A DNA stretch of 57,074 bases, from contig CACGHT010000004.1 of the NCBI GenBank assembly GCA_902572925.1, positions 1 to 57,074 of the forward strand, given 5' to 3'. Positions 39,807 to 48,004 of this stretch are shown here, in pieces. This DNA comes from an uncultured Pelagibacteraceae bacterium (GTDB lineage: Bacteria; Pseudomonadota; Alphaproteobacteria; Pelagibacterales; Pelagibacteraceae). The translations under genes were made by a program, and so were the position numbers. The notes under the pieces are model-generated. The model made no database searches and had not been told where the DNA came from. It saw only the letters and a list, made by a program, of their open reading frames with translations. The number at the start of each line of letters is the position of its first letter. Within the stretch, counting starts at the first letter, position 1.

Positions 39807-39839
39807 AAAAAGCGGATAATAAAATATTATCCGCTTTTT
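39807..39839 (-). terminator. Intercistronic hairpin/partial terminator after the binding-protein gene
   Basis: Perfect inverted repeat: 15-base-pair stem (39807-39821 with 39825-39839), 3-base loop, core GCGGATAATA and a U-run on the permease side. It looks like a Rho-independent terminator placed inside the operon. The likely effect is to protect and enrich binding-protein mRNA and lower permease expression, as known for other binding-protein/permease operons. It could also terminate in the opposite direction. Confidence 0.75.
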
Positions 39840-39852
39840 ATAAATTTATTAT

Positions 39853-41181
39853 TTAAAACTTAGCCAATTCAGCGTTTATCTTAGCTACAGCTTCATCAAC
39901 TGAGATTTGATCATCAATATATTCTCTAGTGATTCTGTTTAAGAATTGAGAATTAATGATTTTTGATGCTCGAGATAGTTCACCCTCTTTAACACCCCAT
40001 CTGTTTGCAGTATCTAAACCAGCAACGATGTTATCAATAACATCTGCAGAATAAAGATCTGTTAACGGAGCTTTTCTGTCAACACCTACTGGTAATTTAC
40101 TCCACGCTTTAGTATAAGCACTAGGATCACTTTTATTTCCTCTTCTTACTGGAAATTTTCCTTCTGGAGCAATTCCTAATGTAGCTGTATACCCTTCACT
40201 CATAGAGTACTCTATGAATTTTTTAGCTTCATCAGTATCTGCATCCGCAGTAATACCAAAATATCTTACATCAGCCCAAGCAGCGCCTTTTCTATTGTTC
40301 GGTCCACTAAAATTTGTAATGAAACCAGTTTTAGAGGCTAATTCTGGAGATGTTGGATCGCTATTTATTGTTGGCGGAGCAGAGTCTCTTAAGCCTGCTA
40401 ACTCATCCATAATAAATGGTGACCAAATTATCATTGGCGTTTTTCCTGCAAAATATAAAGCTCTAGATTGTTTCCAGAATAATTCTCCTGGAGGACTTGC
40501 TTTAGCAATTACTTTATAAAATTCTAAAGAATTCTTTAAAGCTTTACCTTGCTTTTTAGTTCCACCTTTTTTAACAAAATTTACTCCATTAGCTAAAAGT
40601 ACATGTTCAAGTACTTGACTCATAAAGTTTTCATCTGTTTTAGTTGCAGCAACAAAACCAAACATATCATTGCTTGATAATGCATTCACTGCTTTAACTA
40701 TGTTTGCATATGAAGTTGGTGGCTCTAAACCAGCTGCAGCAAACAAGTCTTTTCTATAAACAACCATTTGCGTCCAGCCATCAACTGGAACAGCTGCAAT
40801 TTTTGTACCTTTCTTAGCCATATTTAATGCACCAGGTGCAAATGTTTTTTTGCCTAAAGACTTAACTACAGCGTTATTAGCATCAACATCTAATATGCCT
40901 GCCTCAGCCCATGGTAAAACATATTGTAAAGTATGATAAATCACATCTGGAAGATCTCCTGCCGCTGCTGCTGCAGTAGCTCTTGTTCCAAGATCTTTTT
41001 CTTCAATTGGTATAACTTCAACTTTGATGCCTGTTTTAGCTTCAAAAGCTTTAGCCATCTCCTCTTGCTTTGCCATTCTTGCGGGCTGGACCTCTGTAGT
41101 CCAAAATTTAATATCTGCAAAACTAGTATTTGAAATTAAAAGTACTAGAACAGATATTTTTATTATTATTTTTTTAAACAT
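39853..41181 (-). CDS. Periplasmic sugar/glycoside-binding protein of an ABC importer
   Basis: Family-1 (MalE-like) solute-binding protein. A signal peptide (MFKKIIIKISVLVLLISNTSFA) is probably cleaved after Ala22, with no lipobox cysteine, so it is periplasmic. The mature part begins DIKFWTTEVQPARMAKQEEMAKAFEAKTGIKVEVI, typical of CUT1 binding proteins; aromatic ligand-binding candidates are in VDGWTQMVVYRKDLF and WKQSRALYFAGKTPMIIWSPF. It has 442 residues. It is the first gene of its operon, with a strong AGAGGGGA ribosome-binding site. The substrate is not determined by sequence; the neighbours suggest glucosylglycerate or a related alpha-glucoside (inference). Confidence 0.9.
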   Translation of the reverse strand: MFKKIIIKISVLVLLISNTSFADIKFWTTEVQPARMAKQEEMAKAFEAKTGIKVEVIPIEEKDLGTRATAAAAAGDLPDVIYHTLQYVLPWAEAGILDVDANNAVVKSLGKKTFAPGALNMAKKGTKIAAVPVDGWTQMVVYRKDLFAAAGLEPPTSYANIVKAVNALSSNDMFGFVAATKTDENFMSQVLEHVLLANGVNFVKKGGTKKQGKALKNSLEFYKVIAKASPPGELFWKQSRALYFAGKTPMIIWSPFIMDELAGLRDSAPPTINSDPTSPELASKTGFITNFSGPNNRKGAAWADVRYFGITADADTDEAKKFIEYSMSEGYTATLGIAPEGKFPVRRGNKSDPSAYTKAWSKLPVGVDRKAPLTDLYSADVIDNIVAGLDTANRWGVKEGELSRASKIINSQFLNRITREYIDDQISVDEAVAKINAELAKF

Positions 41182-41237
41182 ATTCCCCTCTTTCTTTTCT
41201 ATAACTCAAAATATCTCTCTATATCTCAATTTATTAT

Positions 41238-41253
41238 TGCTATAAATTTAGCA
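41238..41253. promoter_or_regulatory. Operator-like palindrome in the divergent ABC promoter region
   Basis: TGCTA-N6-TAGCA, a perfect 5-base inverted repeat overlapping the predicted -10 of the binding-protein promoter. It sits between divergent transport genes, a usual place for a repressor site. No regulator gene is nearby, and the motif is short, so this is suggestive only. Confidence 0.3.
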
Positions 41254-41273
41254 GTGTAATAAATTTTTCTCAA
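41245..41273 (-). promoter_or_regulatory. Promoter of the binding-protein/permease operon
   Basis: Minus strand: TTGAGA (41268-41273), 17-base spacer, TAAATT (41245-41250). The start would fall about 55 bases before the binding-protein ATG. It lies in the 128-base gap divergent with the ATPase gene. The -10 is partly consensus. Confidence 0.4.
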
Positions 41274-41309
41274 CAATTAATGAGTATTTAAAATCCTCTA
41301 AAATTGCAA

Positions 41310-42362
41310 ATGTCGAAAATTGTTATTAAAAATCTCGAAAAATCTTTTGGTGATAATAAAGTTATTAACAAATTCAACATAGATATAAAGGACGGAGAAT
41401 TTATAGTTTTAGTAGGTCCTTCAGGTTGTGGAAAATCAACTTTATTAAGAATGGTTTCAGGATTAGAAAGTATTGATCAAGGAGAAATATTTTTAGATAC
41501 AAAATTAATTAATAATTTAATTCCTTCTAAGCGTGAAATTGCAATGGTCTTTCAATCTTATGCTTTATATCCACACATGAATGTTTTCGAAAATATGTCA
41601 TTTGGTTTAAAAATGGAAAAAATTCCAAAAAATGAAATTAAAGAAAAAGTTTACAATGCAGCTGCTACGCTTCAAATTGAGGATTTACTAAATAGAAAAC
41701 CTAAACAACTTTCAGGTGGACAAAGACAAAGAGTTGCAATTGGTAGAGCAATTACAAGAAATCCAAAAGTATTCTTGTTTGATGAACCATTATCTAATTT
41801 AGATGCAGCTTTAAGATCTGAAATGAGAGTTGAAATTTCTAAATTACACAAAAAATTAAAATCAAATATAATTTACGTAACACACGATCAAATAGAGGCG
41901 ATGACACTAGCTGATAGGATTGTAGTTTTAAATAAAGGAATTATTGAACAATTTGGAACACCGAATGAAATTTATAATGATCCCAATAACATTTTTGTTG
42001 CAGAATTCATTGGTTCCCCAAAAATGAATATTATTAAAATTAATAAAGAACAGATTGTTAATTCAAACACAATAAATTTGTTTAACAATAAAATTACTTT
42101 TGAAAATTTTAATTTTAAAGATGAGATTTATCTTGGTATCAGGCCTGAAGATATAAGTCTTAAAGATAATCATGAAATTCAATTACAGGTAAAAATAGAA
42201 CATACAGAGAATTTAGGATTTGAAAAAATTATTTATACCAAACTATCTGACGCTAATATCATAATTAAATCTTCAGAAAACATAAAAGAAGAATCGCTGA
42301 AAATTTCTTTTTCCAAAAATAAAGTATTATTTTTTGACAAATCTAAAAATAGGATGAGATAG
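41310..42362 (+). CDS. Carbohydrate ABC transporter ATPase (UgpC/MsmX type)
   Basis: ATP-hydrolysing subunit for CUT1 importers. Walker [10 protein letters not shown] is at 36-44, Q-loop [12 protein letters not shown], signature LSGGQ at 134-138, Walker B VFLFDEP at 154-160, switch histidine in YVTHDQ. A TOBE-type regulatory domain covers about 235-345. I use the ATG at 41310 ([14 protein letters not shown]), 6 bases after a TTG alternative; length 350. It is divergent from its permeases and leads directly into the phosphatase, synthase and phosphorylase genes (5-base gap), tying transport to glucosylglycerate metabolism. Confidence 0.92.
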   Translation: MSKIVIKNLEKSFGDNKVINKFNIDIKDGEFIVLVGPSGCGKSTLLRMVSGLESIDQGEIFLDTKLINNLIPSKREIAMVFQSYALYPHMNVFENMSFGLKMEKIPKNEIKEKVYNAAATLQIEDLLNRKPKQLSGGQRQRVAIGRAITRNPKVFLFDEPLSNLDAALRSEMRVEISKLHKKLKSNIIYVTHDQIEAMTLADRIVVLNKGIIEQFGTPNEIYNDPNNIFVAEFIGSPKMNIIKINKEQIVNSNTINLFNNKITFENFNFKDEIYLGIRPEDISLKDNHEIQLQVKIEHTENLGFEKIIYTKLSDANIIIKSSENIKEESLKISFSKNKVLFFDKSKNRMR

Positions 42363-42367
42363 ATCCA

Positions 42368-43168
42368 TTGAAAAAAAAATTTACAGTTGTAATTTTTACT
42401 GATTTAGATGGATCTCTTTTGCACAGAGATACTTTTGAATTTGATAGCATCAAAGATTATATTAAAAGTCTTGTAAATAAAGGTGTAATTATTATTCCAA
42501 ATTCAAGCAAAACAGAGAGGGAGATTGAAAAATTCAATGAAGAGCTTGGAATAAATCTTCCTTTTATATCAGAAAATGGATCATCTATTCATGGATTAAA
42601 TTTAATTACCTCTAATTTTCCAGATAAACTTGTTCTTAGCAGAGAGAAAGAGGAACTAATTAAAATTTTTGAAAATAAAGTTCCTGAAAAATTAAAAGAA
42701 AAATGTTTTCAAATTTCAAAAATGAGTAAAAAAGAACAAGAAAATATATTAGGACAAAAAGATGCAAAGCTCAAAGATGCTTTAAATAGAAAATATACTT
42801 TACCTTTTTTATTTAAAGGAAACAAAAATGAAAAAAATAAATTATTAAAAGTTTTAAATTCTAATTCATTAACACTTCAAGAAGGTGGGCGTGTTTTAAA
42901 CCTTTGTGATAATATAAATAAAGTTAAATCTATGAATAGAGTTATAAAAATTTTGAAAAAAACCGAAGATAAAATTAAGACAATTGCAGTTGGCGACAAT
43001 TATAATGATTTAGATATGTTAAAAAGTTGTGACATTCCTTGTTTAGTATTCAATGATCAATTTATTCAGGAACAAATTAACATTGATAATCTTATATTTT
43101 CAAACAAGCCATCACCTGAAGGCTGGGCTGATGTGATCAAAACGGCACTAGCTAAATTAGAGTATTAA
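42368..43168 (+). CDS. HAD phosphatase, mannosyl/glucosyl-3-phosphoglycerate phosphatase-like
   Basis: 266 residues of the Cof-like/MpgP HAD subfamily. Motif I is DLDGS (Asp12, Asp14), motif II NSSKT, then GGRVLNL, and motif IV GDNYND is at 209-214; a C-terminal SPEGW matches MpgP-like proteins. The expected reaction is removal of phosphate from glucosyl- (or mannosyl-) 3-phosphoglycerate. The start appears to be TTG at 42368: no ATG lies between the preceding stop and motif I, and motif I begins at residue 12. It sits between the ATPase and the synthase gene (15 bases upstream of the latter). Confidence 0.85.
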   Translation: MKKKFTVVIFTDLDGSLLHRDTFEFDSIKDYIKSLVNKGVIIIPNSSKTEREIEKFNEELGINLPFISENGSSIHGLNLITSNFPDKLVLSREKEELIKIFENKVPEKLKEKCFQISKMSKKEQENILGQKDAKLKDALNRKYTLPFLFKGNKNEKNKLLKVLNSNSLTLQEGGRVLNLCDNINKVKSMNRVIKILKKTEDKIKTIAVGDNYNDLDMLKSCDIPCLVFNDQFIQEQINIDNLIFSNKPSPEGWADVIKTALAKLEY

Positions 43169-43183
43169 GCTTAAGAATTCATC

Positions 43184-44404
43184 ATGGGTGACTTTTCACA
43201 AAATGGAATAATCTCTACTTTACATGACTTTGGGACTAAGTCTACATCAGTCATAGAAAGCGAATTACTAAAATTTTCCAAACAAAGAAAAATGGAATTA
43301 ATTTTACCATGTCTCTATTCTGAGTTAGAGGGCGAAGCCTTACCAAAAATTATTGATGAAATAAGTAAAACCAAATATTTAGATCATATAATTATTGGGT
43401 TAGATAAAGCAAATGAAGCTCAAGCAAAAAAAGCTTGGAAATTTTTTAAAAAGTTAAAAACTCCCTTTTCTATACTTTGGAACGATGGTCCACATTTAAA
43501 AAAACTTGATCAGGAATTAAAAAAAAATAATCTTGCTCCTAGTGAACTAGGAAAAGGACGGAATGTTTGGTATTGCATTGGCATGTGTATTGCAAGAGAC
43601 AGTGCTCGTTCGGTTGCTTTACATGATTGCGATATAAAAACTTATGATAGAAGAATGCTTGCAAAACTTTTTTATCCAGTCGTAAATCCTCTTTTTAATT
43701 TTGAGTTCTGTAAGGGATACTACCCAAGGGTAGCCAATAACAAAATGAATGGCAGAGTTGCAAGATTACTTGTTTTCCCGTTATTAACAGCTCTAGAGAA
43801 AACTATTGGTAAAAGTGATTACTTGAACTTCATGAAATCATTTAAATACCCTTTGGCTGGAGAGTTTTCATTTAGAAGAAATGTTTTACCAGAATTAAGG
43901 ATTTCGTCCGATTGGGGAATTGAGGTAGGAATTTTATCTGAAATGCAAAGAAGTTTCTCGCCACAGAATATTTGCCAAGTTGATTTAGCTGATACATACG
44001 ATCATAAACATCAGGTTCTATCTTTAGATGATGAGACAAAAGGATTATCTAGAATGTCAATCGATATAATAAAAACATTTATCAAAAAATTGGCTACTCA
44101 AGGTAATACCTTTAGTAGAGAAAAATTTAGATCATTGAAAGCGACATATTATAGATCTGCTTTAGATCTAATTGATATTTATAGAAGTGATGCAGCAATG
44201 AATGGTCTAGAGTTGGACTCGCATACAGAAGAAAAAGCTGTTGAGTTATTTGCAATAAATATAATGAAAGCTGGAGAAGCATTTATCCAAAATCCAATGG
44301 ATACACCTTTTATACCTACATGGAGCAGAGTGAAAAGTGCCATACCAGATTTTCTTGGAAGACTTGAAAAAGTAGTTAATGATGATAATAAAAAGCATTC
44401 TTAA
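43184..44404 (+). CDS. Glucosyl-3-phosphoglycerate synthase-like glycosyltransferase (GT81 type)
   Basis: 406-residue cytoplasmic GT-A glycosyltransferase. GKGRNVW at 123-129, the metal/nucleotide-binding DCD at 148-150, and FEFCKGYYPRV with RVARLL near 173-195 match glucosyl-3-phosphoglycerate synthases. The expected reaction joins glucose from an NDP-glucose to 3-phosphoglycerate; the adjacent HAD phosphatase would then give glucosylglycerate, a compatible solute. Mannose as donor cannot be ruled out from sequence, but the downstream GH13_18 enzyme acts on alpha-glucosides, favouring glucose. Its stop overlaps the phosphorylase ATG by one base. Confidence 0.82.
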   Translation: MGDFSQNGIISTLHDFGTKSTSVIESELLKFSKQRKMELILPCLYSELEGEALPKIIDEISKTKYLDHIIIGLDKANEAQAKKAWKFFKKLKTPFSILWNDGPHLKKLDQELKKNNLAPSELGKGRNVWYCIGMCIARDSARSVALHDCDIKTYDRRMLAKLFYPVVNPLFNFEFCKGYYPRVANNKMNGRVARLLVFPLLTALEKTIGKSDYLNFMKSFKYPLAGEFSFRRNVLPELRISSDWGIEVGILSEMQRSFSPQNICQVDLADTYDHKHQVLSLDDETKGLSRMSIDIIKTFIKKLATQGNTFSREKFRSLKATYYRSALDLIDIYRSDAAMNGLELDSHTEEKAVELFAINIMKAGEAFIQNPMDTPFIPTWSRVKSAIPDFLGRLEKVVNDDNKKHS

Positions 44405-46125
44405 TGCTATTTCAAAAAAACCAAAAAAAAATTAATTCTATACTAAGTTCTATTTACAAATCCTCTTTAAATAAAAGAGATATTGATCATTTAAAAGATC
44501 AAATAATACAAATAATCAAAAAATTTAATCAAAATAATTCAAAAAAAAAACTTACTATCTCAGAAAAAACTTCATTAGTAATATGTTATGGAGATAACAT
44601 AAATTCAAATCAAAAAAGTTCTATTCAAGTTTTTCAAAATTTTTTTAAAAAAAATTTGAATAAATACTTTAATGCTATTCATTTTTTACCTTTCTTTCCT
44701 TCCAGCAGTGATAGTGGTTTTGCTGTAAAAGATCATTATAAGATTGAAAAAAGAATAGGTAATTGGTCTGATATAAAAAAGATTTCAAAATCTAGTCATG
44801 TGATGGCCGATATTGTAATTAATCACTCATCAGCTAGAGGTTTGTGGTTTAAAAATTTTCTTAAAAAAAAAAGACCTGGCAAGGATTATTTTTTAATTGT
44901 TAATTCTAAATTTAACACATCTAAGGTGGTAAGACCAAGAGATCACAAATTATTAAAAAAAATAGATATCTTTAATAAATCTGATTATTTATGGCGAACT
45001 TTTAGTACTGATCAAATAGACTTAGATTTTAAAAACCCATCAGTACTTCTTAGATTTATTAAAATCATGGTTCACCTCGTTAGCAATGGAGTCACAATTT
45101 TCAGATTAGATGCTATTGCTTATCTTTGGAAAAAAAATGGTACCAACTGTATAAATTTAAAACAAACTCATGAAATAGTTAAACTACTTAGACTTATCAG
45201 TAATCTCTTAAACGTTGAAACTATAATCATTACAGAAACAAATTTGCCAGAAAAAGAAAATTTAAGTTATTTTGGTAAAAATGATGAAGCTAACTGGATT
45301 TATAATTTTTCTCTTCCGCCCTTATTAATCCATGCTTTTTTATTTGAAAATAGTTCTTATCTCAATAAATGGAGTAAAAAACTTCCCAATGCTAAATTCC
45401 AGAATAGTTATTTAAATTTCATTGCATCACATGATGGTATTGGCATGAGGCCTACTGAAGGAATATTGAAAGAAAAATCATTAAATAATTTTCTAAAAAG
45501 ATTAAAAAAAAATGGATCAAAATTTTCGTATAGAAAAGTTCAAAATAAATCTAAAAAAGTTTATGAAGCTAATATCACTGTTTTTGATGCATTAAAAAAA
45601 TCAGATACTGATCCTAATGGGAAATTTTTTTTAGAACGGTATATTGCAGCCCATGCAATAATGATTTCTTTTGAGGGTGTTCCAGCTATTTATTTCAACT
45701 CTTTATTCGGTAAATCTAATGATGAAGCAAAATATGTAATTACAGGGAATAATAGAGACATTAATAGATATAAATGGAGTTATGAAAATATTACAAAAAA
45801 ATTAAACGATAAAAACTCAAAACAAAGTATTTTTTATAAAAATCTAGGAAAATTATTAGAAATTAAGAGAAAACAAAAAGCATTTCACCCAAATGCTAAA
45901 AGATTGAATATTAATCTAGGATCTAAATTGTTTTGTTTTAAAAGGACTAGTCTAGATAAAAAACAAACAATTATATCAATTACAAATTGTTCCTCAGTAG
46001 ATCAGTATCCAAAATTAAACAAAAAGTATAGTAAGTGGAAAAATATAATTAATCCTAAGATAAACTCTTTAAACAAATCTCTTAAACTAAAGCCGTTTGA
46101 GACCATGTGGTTATCAAATATATAA
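44404..46125 (+). CDS. GH13_18 sucrose-phosphorylase-family enzyme, probable glucosylglycerate phosphorylase
   Basis: 573 residues of the alpha-amylase clan. Barrel motifs in order: INHSSARGLWF (about 139-149), FRLDAIAYLWK with nucleophile Asp236, TETN with acid/base Glu278, and SHDGIGMRP with transition-state Asp344. The SHDGIG form is typical of sucrose phosphorylase relatives (GH13_18), a group that includes glucosylglycerate phosphorylase (E. coli YcjM) and glucosylglycerol phosphorylase. Together with the two upstream genes, cleavage of glucosylglycerate by phosphate to glucose 1-phosphate and glycerate is the best guess. Sucrose phosphorylase is the main alternative. Its 3' end is 5 bases from a convergent gene. 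Confidence 0.82.
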   Translation: MLFQKNQKKINSILSSIYKSSLNKRDIDHLKDQIIQIIKKFNQNNSKKKLTISEKTSLVICYGDNINSNQKSSIQVFQNFFKKNLNKYFNAIHFLPFFPSSSDSGFAVKDHYKIEKRIGNWSDIKKISKSSHVMADIVINHSSARGLWFKNFLKKKRPGKDYFLIVNSKFNTSKVVRPRDHKLLKKIDIFNKSDYLWRTFSTDQIDLDFKNPSVLLRFIKIMVHLVSNGVTIFRLDAIAYLWKKNGTNCINLKQTHEIVKLLRLISNLLNVETIIITETNLPEKENLSYFGKNDEANWIYNFSLPPLLIHAFLFENSSYLNKWSKKLPNAKFQNSYLNFIASHDGIGMRPTEGILKEKSLNNFLKRLKKNGSKFSYRKVQNKSKKVYEANITVFDALKKSDTDPNGKFFLERYIAAHAIMISFEGVPAIYFNSLFGKSNDEAKYVITGNNRDINRYKWSYENITKKLNDKNSKQSIFYKNLGKLLEIKRKQKAFHPNAKRLNINLGSKLFCFKRTSLDKKQTIISITNCSSVDQYPKLNKKYSKWKNIINPKINSLNKSLKLKPFETMWLSNI

Positions 46126-46130
46126 AAAAT

Positions 46131-46535
46131 TTATTTATTTGATAATGCTTGTTCTAGATATTTTTGATCAAGGTTACAATCTTTGTATCCACGCTTAACC
46201 ACATTTAAATATCTTTCAGTTGGAAATCTAAAACTGGTTTTTTGAACCATTGTATAAGTCATAACTCTCTTTCCATAATGTGAGAAATAATACTTTTTAT
46301 ATAAAATTGGATAATCCTCATAAACATCGAGTTTTTTTTCATCGCTCTTAGAAATTTCAAATAAGCCACCCGGCACTATGGAATTTTTTTTTGGTTCAAT
46401 ATCAGCAGCTCTATACTTGCTTCTAAAAGTTAATCTAAAATCCTTAAGATTAATCTTTTTAATAAAAGTACTATCTTTACATCTTCTCTTCATTTGAAAA
46501 TGATGAAGATTACTTCCGTAAGCAAAATAAAGCAT
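46131..46535 (-). CDS. Gamma-glutamylcyclotransferase-like (GGCT/AIG2) protein
   Basis: 134 residues. It starts MLYFAYGSNL with the glycine-rich YGSNL loop (6-10) of the GGCT fold; GGLFEISKSDEKKLDVYED supplies the conserved acidic region, with Glu likely catalytic. Family members release 5-oxoproline from gamma-glutamyl amines or dipeptides, but many are uncharacterised. It abuts the CinA-domain gene upstream on the same strand. The true substrate is unknown. Confidence 0.75.
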   Translation of the reverse strand: MLYFAYGSNLHHFQMKRRCKDSTFIKKINLKDFRLTFRSKYRAADIEPKKNSIVPGGLFEISKSDEKKLDVYEDYPILYKKYYFSHYGKRVMTYTMVQKTSFRFPTERYLNVVKRGYKDCNLDQKYLEQALSNK

Positions 46536-47285
46536 TTATCTATCGACAACTTCTATATTTTTATCACTAACAAATTTTAATATTTGAGAATTACATTGAT
46601 CGATTTTAGATTGATTCTCTGATCGAAGCACAATTGAAACTCCAAGTTTGCCAGCATGAAAAAAAGGATAGCTTCCTATCTCAACATCTTGATTTTCCTC
46701 TTGTACTTTTGTTAAAGAGTTTGCAATTTCACTTTCTACTGTTTTTAAACTAATAGTGTGACTTAAGATGGGGTCACCCCCCACAATCTTATTTTTTAGT
46801 CCACCCAACATTGATTTCATAATTGATGGTACCCCTGGTAAACAAAAAACATTTTCTACACTAAAACCAGGAGCTCCACTTGTTGGATTAAGAATTAAAT
46901 CTGCATTTGCTGGCATCCAAATCATTTTTTGTCTTCCTTCATTAAACTCACCTGGCTGGTAATAAGCTTCTAATATTTTATATCCTTCTTTATGGAGTTC
47001 GTATTTAAGACCAAAAGCTTTTGCTACAGATTGAGCGGTTATGTCATCATGTGTTGGACCGATACCACCAGTTGTGAAAACATAATTATTAGATTTCCTC
47101 AAAAGGTTTAGTGTCTCTACAATTATTTCTTCCTGATCAGGAATTATTCTTACTTCATTTACTTTTACACCAATAGAATTTAACCATGTTGCTAATGTGC
47201 TTGTGTTAGTATCTTGAGTTCGACCAGAAAGAATTTCGTTACCGATAATTAATATCGCAGCATTTACTTTTGTGTTTTTACTCAT
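46536..47285 (-). CDS. CinA/MoaB-like molybdopterin-binding-fold protein
   Basis: 249 residues with the MoCF_biosynth domain of CinA: AAILIIGNEILSGRTQDTNT (about 9-28), FTTGGIGPTHDDITAQSVAKAFG and MPANADLILNPTSGAPGF, CLPGVPSIM. The C-terminal nicotinamide-mononucleotide deamidase domain of full-length CinA (over 400 residues) is missing, so this is the stand-alone N-terminal form, which in other proteins has ADP-ribose pyrophosphatase-type activity. It starts 20 bases from the divergent sfsA ATG. Confidence 0.82.
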   Translation of the reverse strand: MSKNTKVNAAILIIGNEILSGRTQDTNTSTLATWLNSIGVKVNEVRIIPDQEEIIVETLNLLRKSNNYVFTTGGIGPTHDDITAQSVAKAFGLKYELHKEGYKILEAYYQPGEFNEGRQKMIWMPANADLILNPTSGAPGFSVENVFCLPGVPSIMKSMLGGLKNKIVGGDPILSHTISLKTVESEIANSLTKVQEENQDVEIGSYPFFHAGKLGVSIVLRSENQSKIDQCNSQILKFVSDKNIEVVDR

Positions 47286-47299
47286 TTTATATGTATAAT
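47270..47299 (+). promoter_or_regulatory. Promoter of the sfsA-map-pur gene run
   Basis: TTGTGT (47270-47275), 18-base spacer, consensus TATAAT (47294-47299). The predicted start falls on or within two bases of the sfsA ATG at 47306, which implies a leaderless message. The -35 lies inside the divergent CinA-domain gene. Confidence 0.45.
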
Positions 47300-47305
47300 T
47301 CGAAT

Positions 47306-48004
47306 ATGGAATTTACCAAGTCTTTATTAAAAGGCAAATTAATCAAAAGATATAAGCGTTTTTTTGTTGATGTAAATCTAAATAAAGAAATTGTCACTGC
47401 GCATTGTCCAAATACTGGATCTATGAAAGGTTTGCTAGATGAGGGTAATGAAGTTCATTTATTCAAACATGATGATCCTAAAAGAAAATTAAAATATAGT
47501 CTAGAAATTATCAAAGCCAAAAAAAATTTAGTTGGGGTAAATACTCATAGAGCAAATAAAATTGTTTATCACGGATTAAATAATAATCTCATTAAAGAGC
47601 TAAAAAATAATGACAAAATAAATTCAGAGGTCTTTTTTGACAAAGAAACTAGATTTGACTTTTTAATTGAAAAAAAAGGTCAAAAAAGTTTCCTAGAAGT
47701 GAAGAATGTTACTCTTTTTAGAGATAAAAAAACAGCTGAGTTTCCTGATGCTATTACTGCTAGAGGATCCAAACATTTACTTACCCTTATTGATGCCATA
47801 AAGAAAGGCTATAAATCTTACTTAATATTTTTAGTACAAATACAAAATATGGAGTATTTTAAAATAGCAAAAGATATTGATAGTAAGTACTATGAAAATT
47901 ATTTAATAGCTAAAAAAGCAGGAGTAAACTTTTTGGCTTATAGATGTAAAATTAGTTCTAAAAAAATTTATATCGAAAAAAAAATAAAAATTATTGATGA
48001 GTAA
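47306..48004 (+). CDS. sfsA: SfsA-family protein (sugar fermentation stimulation homolog)
   Basis: 232-residue DNA-binding/nuclease-fold protein of unclear function. ATG at 47306 (MEFTKSLLKGKLIKRYKRFFVDV) is chosen because longer in-frame starts would overlap the divergent CinA-domain gene and lack conserved sequence. Family signatures: TAHCPNTGSMKGLL, FLIEKKGQKSFLEVKNVTL (a nuclease-like E-x-K segment) and AEFPDAITARGSKHLLTL. It overlaps map by 8 bases. Confidence 0.9.
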   Translation: MEFTKSLLKGKLIKRYKRFFVDVNLNKEIVTAHCPNTGSMKGLLDEGNEVHLFKHDDPKRKLKYSLEIIKAKKNLVGVNTHRANKIVYHGLNNNLIKELKNNDKINSEVFFDKETRFDFLIEKKGQKSFLEVKNVTLFRDKKTAEFPDAITARGSKHLLTLIDAIKKGYKSYLIFLVQIQNMEYFKIAKDIDSKYYENYLIAKKAGVNFLAYRCKISSKKIYIEKKIKIIDE

